NCBI RefSeq assembly: GCF_900177655.1
Contig: NZ_FXWK01000001.1
Location: 1,674,001 to 1,738,000, forward strand
Origin: Devosia lucknowensis
GTDB taxonomy: Bacteria > Pseudomonadota > Alphaproteobacteria > Rhizobiales > Devosiaceae
DNA: 64,000 nucleotides
Direction of reading: 5' to 3'
The notes under the pieces are model-generated. The model was given only the letters and a program-made list of their open reading frames with translations. It searched no databases and was not told the DNA's origin. Shown piece by piece: positions 48,819 through 59,696 of this stretch. Position 1 is the first letter of the stretch. Each line of letters opens with the position of its first letter. The position numbers were made by a program, and so were the translations under genes.

Positions 48819-49664
48819 TTAGCTGCGGTGTGCCGCCAGCCAGCTGCCAGAATTGAGCTGTGGGGCAAGGCCCTGCTTGCCGAGCACTTCGAAAGCGCGC
48901 TTGTACCAGTCGCTCGCCGGATAATTGTGGCCCAGGACAGCGGCGGCCGACATGGCTTCATTCGATAGGCCGAGCAGCAAATAGGTCTCGGTGAGGCGAT
49001 AGAGGGCTTCCTCGATATGGGTCGAAGTCTGCCAGCGTTCCACCACTTCGCGGAAACGGTTGATGGCGGCAGCATACTGGCCATTGCCCTGATAGTAGCG
49101 ACCAACTGACATTTCCTTGCCGGCCAGCTGATCGTAGGCGACGAGCAGCTTTTCCTTGGCGTCCGCCGCATGTTCGGACTTGGGATAATTGTTGATCAGC
49201 AGATTATAGGTGTCGATGGCGTCGCGCGACAGTTGCTGGTCGCGCGTGATGTCCTTGATCTGAGCGTAATAGGACGTGCCCTTGAGCCAGAGCACGTAGG
49301 CCATTTCCGAACTCGACGGGTAGAGCGCCATGTAGCGGTCGGCAGCAAGAATGGCTTCGTCGAACTTGCCGATGCGATAATTCGCATAGACCTGCATCAG
49401 CTTGCCCTTCTCGGTCAGCGGATCGCGCGGATGCTGACGCTCGAGCTTTTCAAGCTTTTCGATGGCGGTCTGGTAATACTGACGGTCCATGTCATCTAGC
49501 GCGCCCTGGTAGAGGCTCTGCGCCGGAACGATCGGCTCTTCCTTGAGCTTCACGGGACCGAACAGTCCCCCGCCTGCACAGGCCGTCAGGACCACGGCCA
49601 TCAGGCCCATGGCAGCGAACCGGATGGCCCGGCTGGAATACTGGCTCACAACGTCAAGCTTCAC
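48819..49664 (-). CDS. bamD: Outer-membrane assembly lipoprotein BamD
   Basis: Component of the BAM complex for beta-barrel insertion, 281 residues. A lipoprotein signal peptide ends in the lipobox LTAC (about 26-29). TPR repeats follow (YQTAIEKLEKLERQHPRDP, FDEAILAADRYMALYPSSSE). Lies between lpxC and recN on the same strand, the usual alphaproteobacterial order. Confidence 0.95.
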   Translation of the reverse strand: MKLDVVSQYSSRAIRFAAMGLMAVVLTACAGGGLFGPVKLKEEPIVPAQSLYQGALDDMDRQYYQTAIEKLEKLERQHPRDPLTEKGKLMQVYANYRIGKFDEAILAADRYMALYPSSSEMAYVLWLKGTSYYAQIKDITRDQQLSRDAIDTYNLLINNYPKSEHAADAKEKLLVAYDQLAGKEMSVGRYYQGNGQYAAAINRFREVVERWQTSTHIEEALYRLTETYLLLGLSNEAMSAAAVLGHNYPASDWYKRAFEVLGKQGLAPQLNSGSWLAAHRS

Positions 49665-49760
49665 GAACTGCCCCGTTCAAAATCATACCGCAGCAAGACT
49701 GCGGGCCTATTTGGCAATTGGATCAAAACTGTGGCGTGGCTGAAGGACCGCCCGGCCCCC

Positions 49761-50717
49761 TCAGCGTACGGACCGCAAGTAGTGATGGACTTCAAGGCCA
49801 TCCGGCTGGTCTTCGAAACTCTCGAATTCCAGCGGCAGGTCTTCGGCCTCGACTATTTCATAATTGGCTTCGCTGGAAAAGAGCGAGGCCAGGACGTGCG
49901 CATTGAGCGCGTGGCCGCCCTTGTAGGAGCGGAACTTGCCCCAGATGGCCAGACCACCCAACGACAGGTCGCCGATGGCATCGAGCAACTTGTGGCGCAC
50001 GAATTCGTCTTCGTAGCGCAAGCCACCCGGATTGAGGACGCGGTCCTCATGCAGCGTAATGGAATTGTCGAGGCTGGAGCCCAGCGCATAACCGGCCTGG
50101 CGCAATATCTTTGCATCGCGCACGAAGCCGAAGGTGCGGGCCTGCGAAACGTCCTCGAAATAGCGGCGCGGCGTCCAGTCGAAAATCATCCGCTGCCGGC
50201 CGATCACCTTGGAATCGAAGTCGATTTCGAGGTCGAGGGCCCGTCCGTTATAGGGCTCGAGCGCGGCAAACGCGTCGTTGTTGCGCACAGTGACGGCGCG
50301 CACGATCTTGAGGAATTTCTTCTGCGCCGGCTGGACTTCCAGGCCCACCGCCAGAATAGCGGACGCGAACGGATGAGCCGAACCGTCCATGATCGGGCAT
50401 TCCGGTCCATCGAGCGTGATCAGAACGTTGTCGACGCCCATGCCGGAAAGGGCCGAAACCACGTGCTCGACCGTCGCGACACTGTAGCTGTTGCCCAGGT
50501 CGAGCGTGGTGCAGAGCGTGGTGCGCGTGACGCGCGAATGGTGCACCTGCACCGGCCTGGTGAACGCGCCGTTACCCAGGTCGCGCCGGATCATGTAGCC
50601 ACTGTCCGGCGCGCCAGGCGCCATGGACAGCGTCACCGGCTGCGCGCTGTGCACGCCATAGCCCGAAAAGCTGACCTCGCCAGCAAGCGTGCGCTGGCGC
50701 GTGGAAAGTTTGTTCAT
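49761..50717 (-). CDS. lpxC: UDP-3-O-acyl-N-acetylglucosamine deacetylase
   Basis: Zinc enzyme of the committed step in lipid A synthesis, 318 residues. Zinc ligands lie in TVEHVVSALSGMG and HKLLDAIGDLSL; the catalytic histidine is in GGHALNAHVLASL near 265. It follows ftsZ but a strong terminator at 50758-50790 separates them, so it needs its own promoter. Confidence 0.97.
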   Translation of the reverse strand: MNKLSTRQRTLAGEVSFSGYGVHSAQPVTLSMAPGAPDSGYMIRRDLGNGAFTRPVQVHHSRVTRTTLCTTLDLGNSYSVATVEHVVSALSGMGVDNVLITLDGPECPIMDGSAHPFASAILAVGLEVQPAQKKFLKIVRAVTVRNNDAFAALEPYNGRALDLEIDFDSKVIGRQRMIFDWTPRRYFEDVSQARTFGFVRDAKILRQAGYALGSSLDNSITLHEDRVLNPGGLRYEDEFVRHKLLDAIGDLSLGGLAIWGKFRSYKGGHALNAHVLASLFSSEANYEIVEAEDLPLEFESFEDQPDGLEVHHYLRSVR

Positions 50718-50757
50718 GCCTGGAAATGCTCCGCCGGTGCGCTCAAAGAACTGTTAG

Positions 50758-50790
50758 CCAAAAAAAACTCGGTGCGGAAGCCGCACCGAG
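50758..50790 (-). terminator. Rho-independent terminator after ftsZ
   Basis: CTCGGTGCGG-AAG-CCGCACCGAG hairpin (50768-50790 region) followed on the minus strand by eight T residues. Confidence 0.92.
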
Positions 50791-50819
50791 AGAGCTTTTC
50801 GTTGATGTTCAACGCCGGA

Positions 50820-52484
50820 TCAACCGTGCTTGCGCAGGAAGGCCGGAATTTCGAGATGCTCCTTCTGGGCCGGAGCCGCGGGTGCGCGGCCCTGGTTATC
50901 CAGCTGGCCGCGCGCGCCCTCGGCGGGCGGAGCGACACGGGAAGTCCTTGCGCCGCCAGCTTCAATGGCGCTGCGGGCAGCGGCATCGTCAGCCATGGAA
51001 GCCTTTGGCTCGGCGCGGGTCTCTGCCTGTTGCTGTCCGAGATTGAGACCGACATTGGAGGCCAGGCGCTTGAAGAGAGCACGGGCATTGCGCGGCTCTT
51101 CGACCTGACGTTCCTGCGCTTCCTGTGTCCGGCGCGCAACAACCGGCAGCTCTTCGGTACGCGGCATGCGGCGCTGTCCCTCGGGACGAGCAGCGTGAGA
51201 GGGCACATAAACGCTGGGAATCGGCTGTTCCTGAAGAACCGGAGCCTCTTCCGGCTCGACGAGCGACTCAGCGGCGGGCACATAGGGCTCGACCAGGATG
51301 CCGTCGTCTTCCTGGGCATAGGACGGTGCCGGCTGATGAGCGGCGAAGGCTTCGGCCACGGCGGCCTCGACCTGGTGACCGATTTCCTCGGCTTCGAATT
51401 CCATCACAGGCGCCGGAGCGGCCTGCGGGATGACCGAGCGCTCGGCCGGAACGTGGCGCTTGACCGACAGCGGGGTGCGCGAAGCATTGGGCTTCGGCGG
51501 CTCCATGGCCTGGACCATGGCAGCATCGGTGCCGGTGGCAACGACCGACACGCGGATCGTGCCGTTGAGGTTCGGATCGTAGGTTGCGCCAAGGATGATG
51601 TTGGCGTCGGCGTCGACTTCCTCGCGGATGCGGCTGGCCGCTTCGTCGACTTCGTAAAGGGTCAGGTCCGGACCGCCGGTAATCGAGATCAGCAGACCAC
51701 GGGCACCATGCATAGACACATCGTCGAGCAGCGGATTGGCAATGGCGGCCTCGGCAGCGTGACGAGCACGATCTTCACCCGACGCTTCACCGGTACCCAT
51801 CATCGCCTTGCCCATGCCGCGCATCACGGCGCGCACGTCGGCGAAGTCGAGGTTGATCAGGCCTTCCTTGACCATCAGGTCGGTGATGCAGGCGACGCCG
51901 GAAAACAGCACCTGGTCGGCCATCGCAAAGGCGTCGGCAAACGTGGTTTTCTCGTTGGCGACGCGGAAGAGGTTCTGGTTCGGAATGACGATCAGCGTAT
52001 CGACATGGCGATGCAACTCATCGATGCCGTCTTCCGCCAGACGCGCACGGCGATTGCCTTCGAAATTGAACGGCTTGGTGACCACGCCAACCGTCAGAAT
52101 GCCCTGTTCGCGAGCGGCACGGGCAATGACCGGCGCAGCACCGGTACCGGTACCGCCACCCATACCAGCGGTGATGAACACCATATGCGAGCCACTGAGA
52201 TGATCATTGATCTCGTCCCAGCTTTCTTCCGCAGCCGCGCGACCCACTTCCGGGTGCGATCCGGCACCCAGACCTTCGGTCACACCGACACCGAGCTGAA
52301 TGATGCGCTGCGCCTTGCTCAGGGCGAGTGCCTGTGCGTCGGTATTGGCAACGACGAAATCGACGCCATCCAGACCGGACTCGATCATGTTGTTGACGGC
52401 GTTACCGCCGGCACCACCAGCACCGAACACGGTGATGCGGGGCTTGAGTTCCTGGATGTCTGGGATCGTGAGATTGATGGTCAT
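50820..52484 (-). CDS. ftsZ: Cell division protein FtsZ
   Basis: Tubulin-like GTPase that forms the division ring, 554 residues. GTP-binding [13 protein letters not shown] is near residue 21, the tubulin signature [12 protein letters not shown] near 105. A long Pro/Glu-rich linker of about 200 residues leads to the conserved C-terminal tail [11 protein letters not shown] that binds FtsA. The start at 52484 gives [20 protein letters not shown]; a further in-frame ATG 12 bp upstream has no better ribosome site. Confidence 0.97.
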   Translation of the reverse strand: MTINLTIPDIQELKPRITVFGAGGAGGNAVNNMIESGLDGVDFVVANTDAQALALSKAQRIIQLGVGVTEGLGAGSHPEVGRAAAEESWDEINDHLSGSHMVFITAGMGGGTGTGAAPVIARAAREQGILTVGVVTKPFNFEGNRRARLAEDGIDELHRHVDTLIVIPNQNLFRVANEKTTFADAFAMADQVLFSGVACITDLMVKEGLINLDFADVRAVMRGMGKAMMGTGEASGEDRARHAAEAAIANPLLDDVSMHGARGLLISITGGPDLTLYEVDEAASRIREEVDADANIILGATYDPNLNGTIRVSVVATGTDAAMVQAMEPPKPNASRTPLSVKRHVPAERSVIPQAAPAPVMEFEAEEIGHQVEAAVAEAFAAHQPAPSYAQEDDGILVEPYVPAAESLVEPEEAPVLQEQPIPSVYVPSHAARPEGQRRMPRTEELPVVARRTQEAQERQVEEPRNARALFKRLASNVGLNLGQQQAETRAEPKASMADDAAARSAIEAGGARTSRVAPPAEGARGQLDNQGRAPAAPAQKEHLEIPAFLRKHG

Positions 52485-52532
52485 AGGTGGCCCCATAGTG
52501 GCGTGGTTGGTTAAGATTTACCCGCCAATTCG

Positions 52533-52547
52533 TTAACCCCACCCTAA
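52533..52547 (-). promoter_or_regulatory. CtrA-like box upstream of ftsZ
   Basis: TTAA-N7-CTAA, one base off the CtrA consensus TTAA-N7-TTAA, 49 bp before the ftsZ start. The 221-bp ftsA-ftsZ gap is AT-richer than its surroundings and has further TTAAC motifs near 52566 and 52615. No gene is seen in it. Confidence 0.35.
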
Positions 52548-52705
52548 CAAGTGCACCTTCCCGGTTAACTTTTGCGCAAAATGCGACAACCGGAGGTTAC
52601 CTGTTGTGGTCTCGTTAACCACCAACCGCCGTCCGGTGAGATCCTGCCCGCCCGGATGACCTTTGGACAAGTGTCCGAACGACCGGCCCTGCCCCGCCTT
52701 CGATC

Positions 52706-54019
52706 CTAGAAGCTCGATCGCAACCAGTTGCCGACGCGGGCGATGTAGCCGTCGGTGCCCGTCAATTTCCGGGTGCCACGCGGCTCCATGTATTCCTGCG
52801 AGCAGACCTGCGGGTAAACCAGCATGCCCGCAACGGTGGCGAAAGCGGCGCCTTTTGCGATCTCCGGAAGCCCGGCAATGCCCATGGGGCGGCCATTGCG
52901 CACATTTCGCGCGAGCGTGCGACGGGCCACTTCGGGCAGGCCGGTCATTTCGCTGGCGCCGCCCGTCAAAACGAAACGGCGGCCGCAGACGTCCATCATA
53001 CCTGTCGCCTGCATGCGATCGCGGATCGCCGTAAGGATTTCCTCGATACGCGGGCGCATAATGCGGGTCAGCACAGCGCGCGGGATCTGCCCGGGCGCCT
53101 CGTCATGCGAAGCCCCCACCGGCTGGATCGGGATCATCTCCCGCTCGTCCGCCTGACCGGGCAGCACTGAGCCGTGAAGGGTCTTGAGGCGCTCGGCATC
53201 TATCACGCTGACCGACAATTGCCGCGCGATGTCGAGCGTAAGGTGATGACCGCCGATGGCGATGGCGTCTGCGTAGACCATGTGGCCATCGTTGAAGACA
53301 GAAACGGTGGTTGTTGCCCCGCCGAAGTCGATGCAGGCAACGCCGAGCTGCGCCTCGTCGTCGACCAGGGTCGCCAGGCCGGAAGCGTAAGGGGTGGCGA
53401 CCAGCGCCTCGATCTGCAGGTGGCACCGGTGCAGCACGAGTTCGAGATTGCGCATAGCCAGCGTTTCGGCGCTCACGACGGCGACGTCGACGCCCAGCTT
53501 CTCACCGACCAGCCCCTTGGGATCGCGGATGCCCTTCTGGCCATCCAAAGCGTAACCGATCGGCAACGCATGGATGATCGATCGTTCCGGGCGCACGGAC
53601 CGGGAATTGACCGCCTTGAGGACGCGCAGGATATCGCCCTTCTCCACTTCCTGCCCGTCCAGCGACACGCCTGCCGAAAAGGTTTCGGAGCCGAGGCGAC
53701 CGGCTGTGACATTGACCAGAACGGTTTCGAGCGTCAGCCCGGCAACGCGCTCGGCCATGCCGACGACATTGCGGATAGCCTGCTCGGCCTTGTCGATATC
53801 GGTCACGACTCCGCTCTTGACCCCTGAGGCCGGGCCATAGCCGAAACCGATCACCTCGGCCTGATGCGTACGGCCGCGAAGCGACTTGCCTTCGGCACGC
53901 GGCGCCAGCCGGGCGATGACGCAGCAGATTTTGGTCGAGCCGATATCGAGCACTGCCACCAGCGTGGTCTTGCCAGGCTGAACCGGCCGCAGCCTTGAGG
54001 TCATCGCATCGGTCATCAT
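52706..54019 (-). CDS. ftsA: Cell division protein FtsA
   Basis: Actin-like protein, 437 residues, that anchors FtsZ to the membrane. Phosphate loops: VLDIGSTKICCVIAR (about 23) and CIDFGGATTTVSVFNDG (about 219); adenosine motif LTGGASEMTGL near 360. The second loop has Ala where most homologues have Gly. The C-terminal amphipathic anchor is ARVGNWLRSSF. The ATG at 54019 overlaps the ftsQ stop by 4 bp. Confidence 0.96.
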   Translation of the reverse strand: MMTDAMTSRLRPVQPGKTTLVAVLDIGSTKICCVIARLAPRAEGKSLRGRTHQAEVIGFGYGPASGVKSGVVTDIDKAEQAIRNVVGMAERVAGLTLETVLVNVTAGRLGSETFSAGVSLDGQEVEKGDILRVLKAVNSRSVRPERSIIHALPIGYALDGQKGIRDPKGLVGEKLGVDVAVVSAETLAMRNLELVLHRCHLQIEALVATPYASGLATLVDDEAQLGVACIDFGGATTTVSVFNDGHMVYADAIAIGGHHLTLDIARQLSVSVIDAERLKTLHGSVLPGQADEREMIPIQPVGASHDEAPGQIPRAVLTRIMRPRIEEILTAIRDRMQATGMMDVCGRRFVLTGGASEMTGLPEVARRTLARNVRNGRPMGIAGLPEIAKGAAFATVAGMLVYPQVCSQEYMEPRGTRKLTGTDGYIARVGNWLRSSF

Positions 54020-54897
54020 GATTGTGCGTCTTCGGTGTCGTCGTGCTTGTTGGGGCGAACGGCGACAACGCTGTCGATCCGCAGATCGATGATGCTTATG
54101 TCGCGATCAAGGAGTTCGTAATCGGTCTGGTAGGTCACGAGGCGGCGCATGGCCTGGGCGACGCCCTGCTCCGGCAGTTGCACCCGCAAGCCGGTATCGT
54201 AGATCAGGTCCCAGCGGCGGTCGGCAATGCGCGAAAGCGCCACCAGACGCTCTTCGAGCACGGGAAAATTGGCCAGTGCCCGGATCATCACCAGCGCGTC
54301 GTCGGCCGCACCATCGCCGATGACCAGCGGCAAGCCGGTATAGCCACCCTTGGCCTCGCCGATCTGCTCGCCACGCCCGTCTATGAGGAAGGTGACGCCG
54401 TCCACTGCCCAGCGTGCAACCGGCTGCTTCTCGGTGACCAGAACTGTGACGTCGCCCGGATAACTCTTGCGCACGGTGACGGTTTCGATCGCCGGCAGTT
54501 CCGCGATGCGTTGCCGTGCCGCCTCTACATCGAAGCCGAGGGTGGACGTATGAGGCTGGATGCCGAGGGCATCGAAGATCTGCTGCTCGCTGGTGAGGGT
54601 TTGGCCCGAAATCACGATCTCGCCGATGGCGAGACCAGCCTGGGCAAAATTGCCCTGCGCCATGTCGCCCAGCGTTGCGGCGAGCGCACCGATCGGCTCA
54701 CGTACCTGATAGAGCGCGATGCAGCCGGCCAAAAGCGCCGCCACCATCATGCTGCGGCGGATCATCCTGCCGTGCAGCACAAAGGCGCGGTTGACGCGGT
54801 TGGCGAGTTTGTTGCGCGGACGAACGGGAACAGGCAGAGCGCGGGGATCTACCAGCCGCGCTCCGGCGAGAAAGGTCTCGCTCTTTACCTGTTGCAA
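54016..54897 (-). CDS. ftsQ: Cell division protein FtsQ
   Basis: Bitopic divisome protein, 293 residues: cytoplasmic N-terminus, membrane helix at about 48-66, then the POTRA domain ([20 protein letters not shown]) and a beta domain. Its start overlaps the ddl stop by 13 bp and its stop overlaps ftsA. Confidence 0.93.
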   Translation of the reverse strand: MQQVKSETFLAGARLVDPRALPVPVRPRNKLANRVNRAFVLHGRMIRRSMMVAALLAGCIALYQVREPIGALAATLGDMAQGNFAQAGLAIGEIVISGQTLTSEQQIFDALGIQPHTSTLGFDVEAARQRIAELPAIETVTVRKSYPGDVTVLVTEKQPVARWAVDGVTFLIDGRGEQIGEAKGGYTGLPLVIGDGAADDALVMIRALANFPVLEERLVALSRIADRRWDLIYDTGLRVQLPEQGVAQAMRRLVTYQTDYELLDRDISIIDLRIDSVVAVRPNKHDDTEDAQS

Positions 54898-55805
54898 CTC
54901 GCGTCCTCCACCATCCAGGCGACCAGATCTTCGAAACTGTGCCCCACATGGGCGGCCTGTTCAGGCGCCAGTGAGGTCGGCGTCATGCCTGGCTGGGTAT
55001 TGATTTCCAGGCAGACGAGTTCGCCATCCTCGCCCACCGCGTCATTGTAGCGGAAGTCCGTCCGCGTAATGCCCCGACAGCCGAGAGCCGCATGAGCGGC
55101 AAGGCTAAGCTTTTGCACTTTGTCGTAAATTTTAGGTTTAACGTTTGCCGGAAGGATGTGACGCGAGCCGCCTTGGACGTATTTTGCTTCGTAATTGTAG
55201 AAGCTCAGATCGGTCACGATTTCCGTGACCGGCAGCGCCACGTCGCCCATCACGGCACAGGTCAGTTCACGCCCCGGAATGTAGCGCTCCACCATCAGCT
55301 CTTCGCCACCCGTCCAGTCCTCGCCCAGTATTTCCTGCGGCGGATGCGACTGGTCGGACTTGACGATGATGACTCCGAAGCTCGACCCGTCGGCAATTGG
55401 CTTGACCACATAGGGGGGCGCAATGACGTGCGAGCGCCCGACCTCGGCGCGGCCGGCAATCACGTGGTCGGTCACTGGAATGCCCGCGGCCTTGAGCATG
55501 ATCTTGGCCTGATGCTTGTCCATAGCCAGGCCCGAGGCGAGTACGCCGGAATGCGTGTAAGGAATGCGCAGAAACTCGAGCACGCCCTGGATCGTCCCGT
55601 CCTCGCCATAGCGTCCGTGCAGGGCGTTGAAGGCAACATCGGGCGCAACCTCCCGCAACCGCTCGGCCACATCATAGCCGACATCGATCTCGGTGACGCG
55701 ATAACCGGCCCGGCGCAGCGCGTCGGCGCAGCCCTTGCCCGTGCTGAGCGATACGGGGCGTTCGTTGGAAAGCCCGCCCATCAGGACGGCGACATGCTTG
55801 CTCAT
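54885..55805 (-). CDS. ddl: D-alanine--D-alanine ligase
   Basis: ATP-grasp enzyme making the D-Ala-D-Ala dipeptide, 306 residues. N-terminal [34 protein letters not shown] near 62 and the metal-site segment [20 protein letters not shown] near 267. The ATG overlaps the murC stop by 4 bp, so the usual intervening murB is absent. Confidence 0.96.
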   Translation of the reverse strand: MSKHVAVLMGGLSNERPVSLSTGKGCADALRRAGYRVTEIDVGYDVAERLREVAPDVAFNALHGRYGEDGTIQGVLEFLRIPYTHSGVLASGLAMDKHQAKIMLKAAGIPVTDHVIAGRAEVGRSHVIAPPYVVKPIADGSSFGVIIVKSDQSHPPQEILGEDWTGGEELMVERYIPGRELTCAVMGDVALPVTEIVTDLSFYNYEAKYVQGGSRHILPANVKPKIYDKVQKLSLAAHAALGCRGITRTDFRYNDAVGEDGELVCLEINTQPGMTPTSLAPEQAAHVGHSFEDLVAWMVEDASCNR

Positions 55806-57220
55806 TTGGCAGTCTCGCCGATCAGCGCTTCCAGCTCACCTGGCAAAGCCGCAGCCCATTGGGTGATGTTGCCCGCGCCAAGGCAAACGACATAGTCGCC
55901 ATCAGCAACGCGCGAAGCCAGCAACGGCGCCAGTGCCTCGGGCCGGTCGATGACCCGGGCATCGCGATGGCCGCGAGCGCGGATGCGGTTGACCAGCTCT
56001 TCATGTGTGATACCCGGGATCGGCTGTTCGCCGGCAGCATAGATCGGCGCCACGATGACGGTGTCGGCATCGTTGAAACAGGCGGCGAAATCATCGAACA
56101 GGTCATGCACGCGGCTGTAGCGGTGCGGCTGCACCACAGCGACGACATCACGACGGGCCGACTGCCGGGCGGCCTTGAGCACGGCAGAGATTTCCACCGG
56201 ATGATGGCCGTAATCGTCGATGACGGTGACGCCCGCGACCTCGCCAGTCTTGGTGAAGCGGCGCTTCACCCCGGTAAAATTGCGCAGGCCCTTGCGGATC
56301 GACTCGGCCGGCACATGGAGCTGATCGGCGACAGCGATGGCAGCCGTGGCGTTGAGGGCGTTGTGGATACCGGGCATGGGCAGTTCCAGCCCATCGATGC
56401 GCAGTTGCGTCTGGCGGATCCGATCGCGGATCTCGACGGAGAAATGCTGAATGCCACCGCGATTTTCGAGATCGATCAGCCGCACGTCCGCCTGCGGATT
56501 TCGCCCATAGGTGATGACGCGACGGTCGCGGATTTCTCCGACCAGCGCCTGCACTTCCGGATGATCGAGGCACATCACCGCAAAGCCGTAGAACGGGACG
56601 TTCTCGACGAACTGGTGGAACGCCTTCCTGACGCCTTCGAAATCGCCGTAGTGATCGAGGTGTTCGGGATCGATATTGGTCACCACCGCTACATCTGCGG
56701 GCAGCTTGACAAAGGTGCCGTCGCTTTCGTCCGCCTCGACCACCATCCATTCGCCTCCGCCGAGGCGCGCATTGGTGCCATAGGCATTGATGATTCCGCC
56801 GTTGATTACCGTCGGATCGAGATTGCCGGCGTCGAGCAAGGTGGCGACCAGCGTTGTGGTGGTGGTCTTGCCATGCGTGCCACCAATGGCGATGGCGGTC
56901 TTGAAGCGCATGATTTCGGCCAGCATTTCCGCACGCCGGACGACCGGCAGCGCACGGGCACGCGCGGCCATCAATTCAGGATTGTCCTTCTTGATTGCCG
57001 AGGAAACGACGACCACCTCGGCCTTGCCGAGATTGTCCCCGCTCTGTCCGATCTCCACGGTAATCCCCATTTCGCGCAGGCGCTGCACATTGGGATTGAG
57101 CGACGCGTCCGAGCCCTGGACGACATAGCCCTGATTGTGGAGGATTTCGGCGATACCACTCATGCCGATGCCGCCAATGCCGATGAAATGAACCGGCCCG
57201 ATATTGCGGGGCATCTTCAT
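55802..57220 (-). CDS. murC: UDP-N-acetylmuramate--L-alanine ligase
   Basis: First amino-acid ligase of the peptidoglycan stem, 472 residues. [16 protein letters not shown] at the N-terminus binds the UDP sugar, [14 protein letters not shown] near 109 is the ATP loop, and [12 protein letters not shown] near 340 is family-typical. The ATG at 57220 overlaps the murG stop by 4 bp; a longer open frame to 57418 lies inside murG and is discarded. Confidence 0.96.
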   Translation of the reverse strand: MKMPRNIGPVHFIGIGGIGMSGIAEILHNQGYVVQGSDASLNPNVQRLREMGITVEIGQSGDNLGKAEVVVVSSAIKKDNPELMAARARALPVVRRAEMLAEIMRFKTAIAIGGTHGKTTTTTLVATLLDAGNLDPTVINGGIINAYGTNARLGGGEWMVVEADESDGTFVKLPADVAVVTNIDPEHLDHYGDFEGVRKAFHQFVENVPFYGFAVMCLDHPEVQALVGEIRDRRVITYGRNPQADVRLIDLENRGGIQHFSVEIRDRIRQTQLRIDGLELPMPGIHNALNATAAIAVADQLHVPAESIRKGLRNFTGVKRRFTKTGEVAGVTVIDDYGHHPVEISAVLKAARQSARRDVVAVVQPHRYSRVHDLFDDFAACFNDADTVIVAPIYAAGEQPIPGITHEELVNRIRARGHRDARVIDRPEALAPLLASRVADGDYVVCLGAGNITQWAAALPGELEALIGETAK

Positions 57221-58335
57221 TGTGTGGGTCTCCCTTCGATCTGGGTATGTTTGCCGGCCAGCATCTCCGCCAGGTCCGCGAGTTTCTCGACGGCTCGTGG
57301 CTGACCGAGCTTCTGGGCCGCAGAGGCTGCTCGATTGAGCTTGTCCGGATCTGCCAGCAATTCGGTCAGTCGAGTCGCAAGCGATTGCGGTGAAAGCGTG
57401 GCCTGCTCGACCACCCATCCGCCGCCGCCTTCCTGCAGATGCAGAGCGTTGAATTTCTGGTCTGCGTCCAGCGATCCCGGTAACGGAATAAGGATGGCCG
57501 GACGTCCGATTACGCAGAGCTCGGTAATAGTCGAGGCCCCTGCCCGTCCGATCACGAGGTGCGCATCGCCGATCCGTTCCGGCAGGTCGGGAATGAACGA
57601 AGCGAGCTCGACGCTGGTGCGGGACTGGCGATAGCTTTCGGCCACACGGTCGATATCTTCGGGGCGAGCCTGCTGAACCACCTGCAAGCGGTGGCGCAGG
57701 CTATCGGGCAAGAGGGCGATGGCGGCGGGAACGACATCGGAAAGCACACGCGCACCCTGGCTTCCGCCCGTGATGACGATGCGAATAGGGCCATTGGTAT
57801 CGAGCACAGGATAAGGCTTGCCGGCCAAAGGCCGAACGCGGTCGCGCACCGGATTGCCGGTGAGTACTTTTTCGAGGCTTTGCTGATCTGCAAAGCGGGT
57901 GGTCGGGAAACTCATGGCAAGGATGTCGGCAAACCGGGCAAGCGCCCTGTTGGCACGACCCATCACCGCGTTCTGCTCGTGCAGGATGCCGGGAATACCG
58001 AGAAAGTTGGCAGCGATGAATGGCGGAAAGGTCGGATAGCCCCCGAAGCCGATAACCGCATCCGGTCGCACCTTGCGCAGCTTGTGCCATGCAGTGTGGA
58101 TGCCGCGCAGAATGGTGAAGCCTGCGCCAACGAGCTTGATGGGATTTGCTCCCGACGGGGTCGCGGCGGGCACGATGTGGATCTGCCGCGCAGGAAATTC
58201 GGCGCCATAGCTCTCGACCCGGTGATCGGTCATGAGTTCGACGGCGTGACCGCGACGGATCAGCTCCTGGGCAAGGGCCATGGCCGGAAACAGGTGCCCA
58301 CCCGTTCCGCCCGCGATGAGGACAAAGGTTTTCAT
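57217..58335 (-). CDS. murG: Lipid II synthase (UDP-GlcNAc transferase)
   Basis: Membrane-associated glycosyltransferase making lipid II, 372 residues. Signatures: [18 protein letters not shown] (about 8), [12 protein letters not shown] (about 123), [14 protein letters not shown] (about 188) and [11 protein letters not shown] (about 265). Overlaps both neighbours (murC, ftsW) by 4 bp. Confidence 0.96.
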   Translation of the reverse strand: MKTFVLIAGGTGGHLFPAMALAQELIRRGHAVELMTDHRVESYGAEFPARQIHIVPAATPSGANPIKLVGAGFTILRGIHTAWHKLRKVRPDAVIGFGGYPTFPPFIAANFLGIPGILHEQNAVMGRANRALARFADILAMSFPTTRFADQQSLEKVLTGNPVRDRVRPLAGKPYPVLDTNGPIRIVITGGSQGARVLSDVVPAAIALLPDSLRHRLQVVQQARPEDIDRVAESYRQSRTSVELASFIPDLPERIGDAHLVIGRAGASTITELCVIGRPAILIPLPGSLDADQKFNALHLQEGGGGWVVEQATLSPQSLATRLTELLADPDKLNRAASAAQKLGQPRAVEKLADLAEMLAGKHTQIEGRPTQ

Positions 58336-59498
58336 TCGGCGGGGGCTACCACGGCGCTGCGGTAAGTGGGAAGGCCGGTGACCATGCGCTCTTCGGGCTT
58401 GGTGCGGGTCAGCGCCAGCATCAGCCCCATGCCGAAGGCCACCGCGATCATGGACGTGCCGCCATAGGACACGAATGGGAGGGTCATGCCCTTGGGCGGA
58501 ATGAGATTGAGGTTCACCGCCAGATTGATGCCCGACTGCATGGCGAACTGCACCGCGATGGTTGAAGCAGCAAGGCGCGCGAAGAGGCTCGACTGCCTTT
58601 GTGCAGCGATCAGAGCGCGGATCACGATAAAGGCGATAAGACCGACGAGGCCGATGCAGAAAAGAATGCCGAATTCGCCGGCGGCCGCCGAAAACACGTA
58701 GTCGGCATGCGCGTCGGGGATCAGCTTTTTGGCGATGGACTCACCCGGGCCGCGGCCGAACCAGCCGCCCTCCATTAGCGACTGGAGCGCCCGGTCGATT
58801 TGGTAGGTGTTGCCACCACCTTCGGGATTGAGGAACGTATCGATGCGGCGGGCAAAATGGGGGAAGAAGGCATAGGCGCCAAACAGCAGTCCGCCGGCCG
58901 CACCCGCAAGTCCGAAGATGATCCACCACGAAATGCCGGAGAAAAACAGCAGCACGGCCCAGGTCGCCATCACCAGCGCCGTCTGCCCGAGGTCGGGCTG
59001 CAGAAGCAGCGCCGAAACAATGATGCCCATGAGCACCATGGCAAGGAATCGGCCCGGCACATTGCGGTGGATCATATATTCGGACACCAGCCATGAGCCG
59101 ATGACCGCAAAGGCCGGCTTGACGAATTCGGACGGCTGGATCGATTGACCGCCGAACGACATCCAGCGGCGCGCGCCCTTGACCTCGGTACCGAAACGCA
59201 GCGTCGCCCAGAGCAGGATCGTCATCACGATCAGGGTGCCCAGGGCGGCAAGGCGTGCCTGGCGATGATTGAGAAGCGAGGCCGCCAGCATCACCGGCAC
59301 GGCCAGGGCGCAGAACATGGCGTGGCGGATGACAAAGTGCCATTCGTCCACTCCGATACGCTCGGCCACTGCCGGACTGGCGCCGAAGCTGAGCACCATG
59401 CCACAGACCAGAAGCATGATGAGAGCACCCAGAAGCTCGCGGTCAATCGACCACCACCACTCGGCTAGAGGGGTCTTTTCGGCGCGGGAAAACATCAT
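58332..59498 (-). CDS. ftsW: Septal peptidoglycan polymerase FtsW
   Basis: SEDS-family glycosyltransferase, 388 residues with about ten membrane helices. Conserved SFGGQSIQPSEFVKPAF (about 133) and NLIPPKGMTLPFVSYGGTSM (about 330). The start at 59498 (ATG ATG) is the family N-terminus; its ribosome site is weak. First gene of the ftsW-murG-murC-ddl-ftsQ-ftsA run, since the gene before it is unrelated. Confidence 0.95.
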   Translation of the reverse strand: MMFSRAEKTPLAEWWWSIDRELLGALIMLLVCGMVLSFGASPAVAERIGVDEWHFVIRHAMFCALAVPVMLAASLLNHRQARLAALGTLIVMTILLWATLRFGTEVKGARRWMSFGGQSIQPSEFVKPAFAVIGSWLVSEYMIHRNVPGRFLAMVLMGIIVSALLLQPDLGQTALVMATWAVLLFFSGISWWIIFGLAGAAGGLLFGAYAFFPHFARRIDTFLNPEGGGNTYQIDRALQSLMEGGWFGRGPGESIAKKLIPDAHADYVFSAAAGEFGILFCIGLVGLIAFIVIRALIAAQRQSSLFARLAASTIAVQFAMQSGINLAVNLNLIPPKGMTLPFVSYGGTSMIAVAFGMGLMLALTRTKPEERMVTGLPTYRSAVVAPAE

Positions 59499-59606
59499 GT
59501 GGGCTGACCGGAACGCGATACAAACTGCTGACAATTGTACCGGTGCTTTGGTTACCGATTTGCCAAGGCCATTTGCGTTTTGCGAATCCGACAGCAGAAA
59601 TGCACA

Positions 59607-59627
59607 GGCCCCGGCATTGCCGGGGCC
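59607..59627 (-). terminator. Hairpin after the DUF4394 gene
   Basis: GGCCCCGGC-ATT-GCCGGGGCC, perfect, between the DUF4394 stop and the ftsW start. The minus-strand tail (TGTGCATTTC) is only mildly U-rich, so termination may be partial. Confidence 0.5.
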
Positions 59628-59696
59628 CGTCCTGCGTCCACAGGTTGGCATCAGGAACGTGGGCCGACACCATGTGGTTTCGGCCAGCCGAAAAAC

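Noticed and set aside
49731..52514. Very long plus-strand open frame (927 codons) across lpxC and ftsZ
   Set aside because: It is antisense to two unmistakable genes, low-complexity in composition, and a by-product of high GC content.
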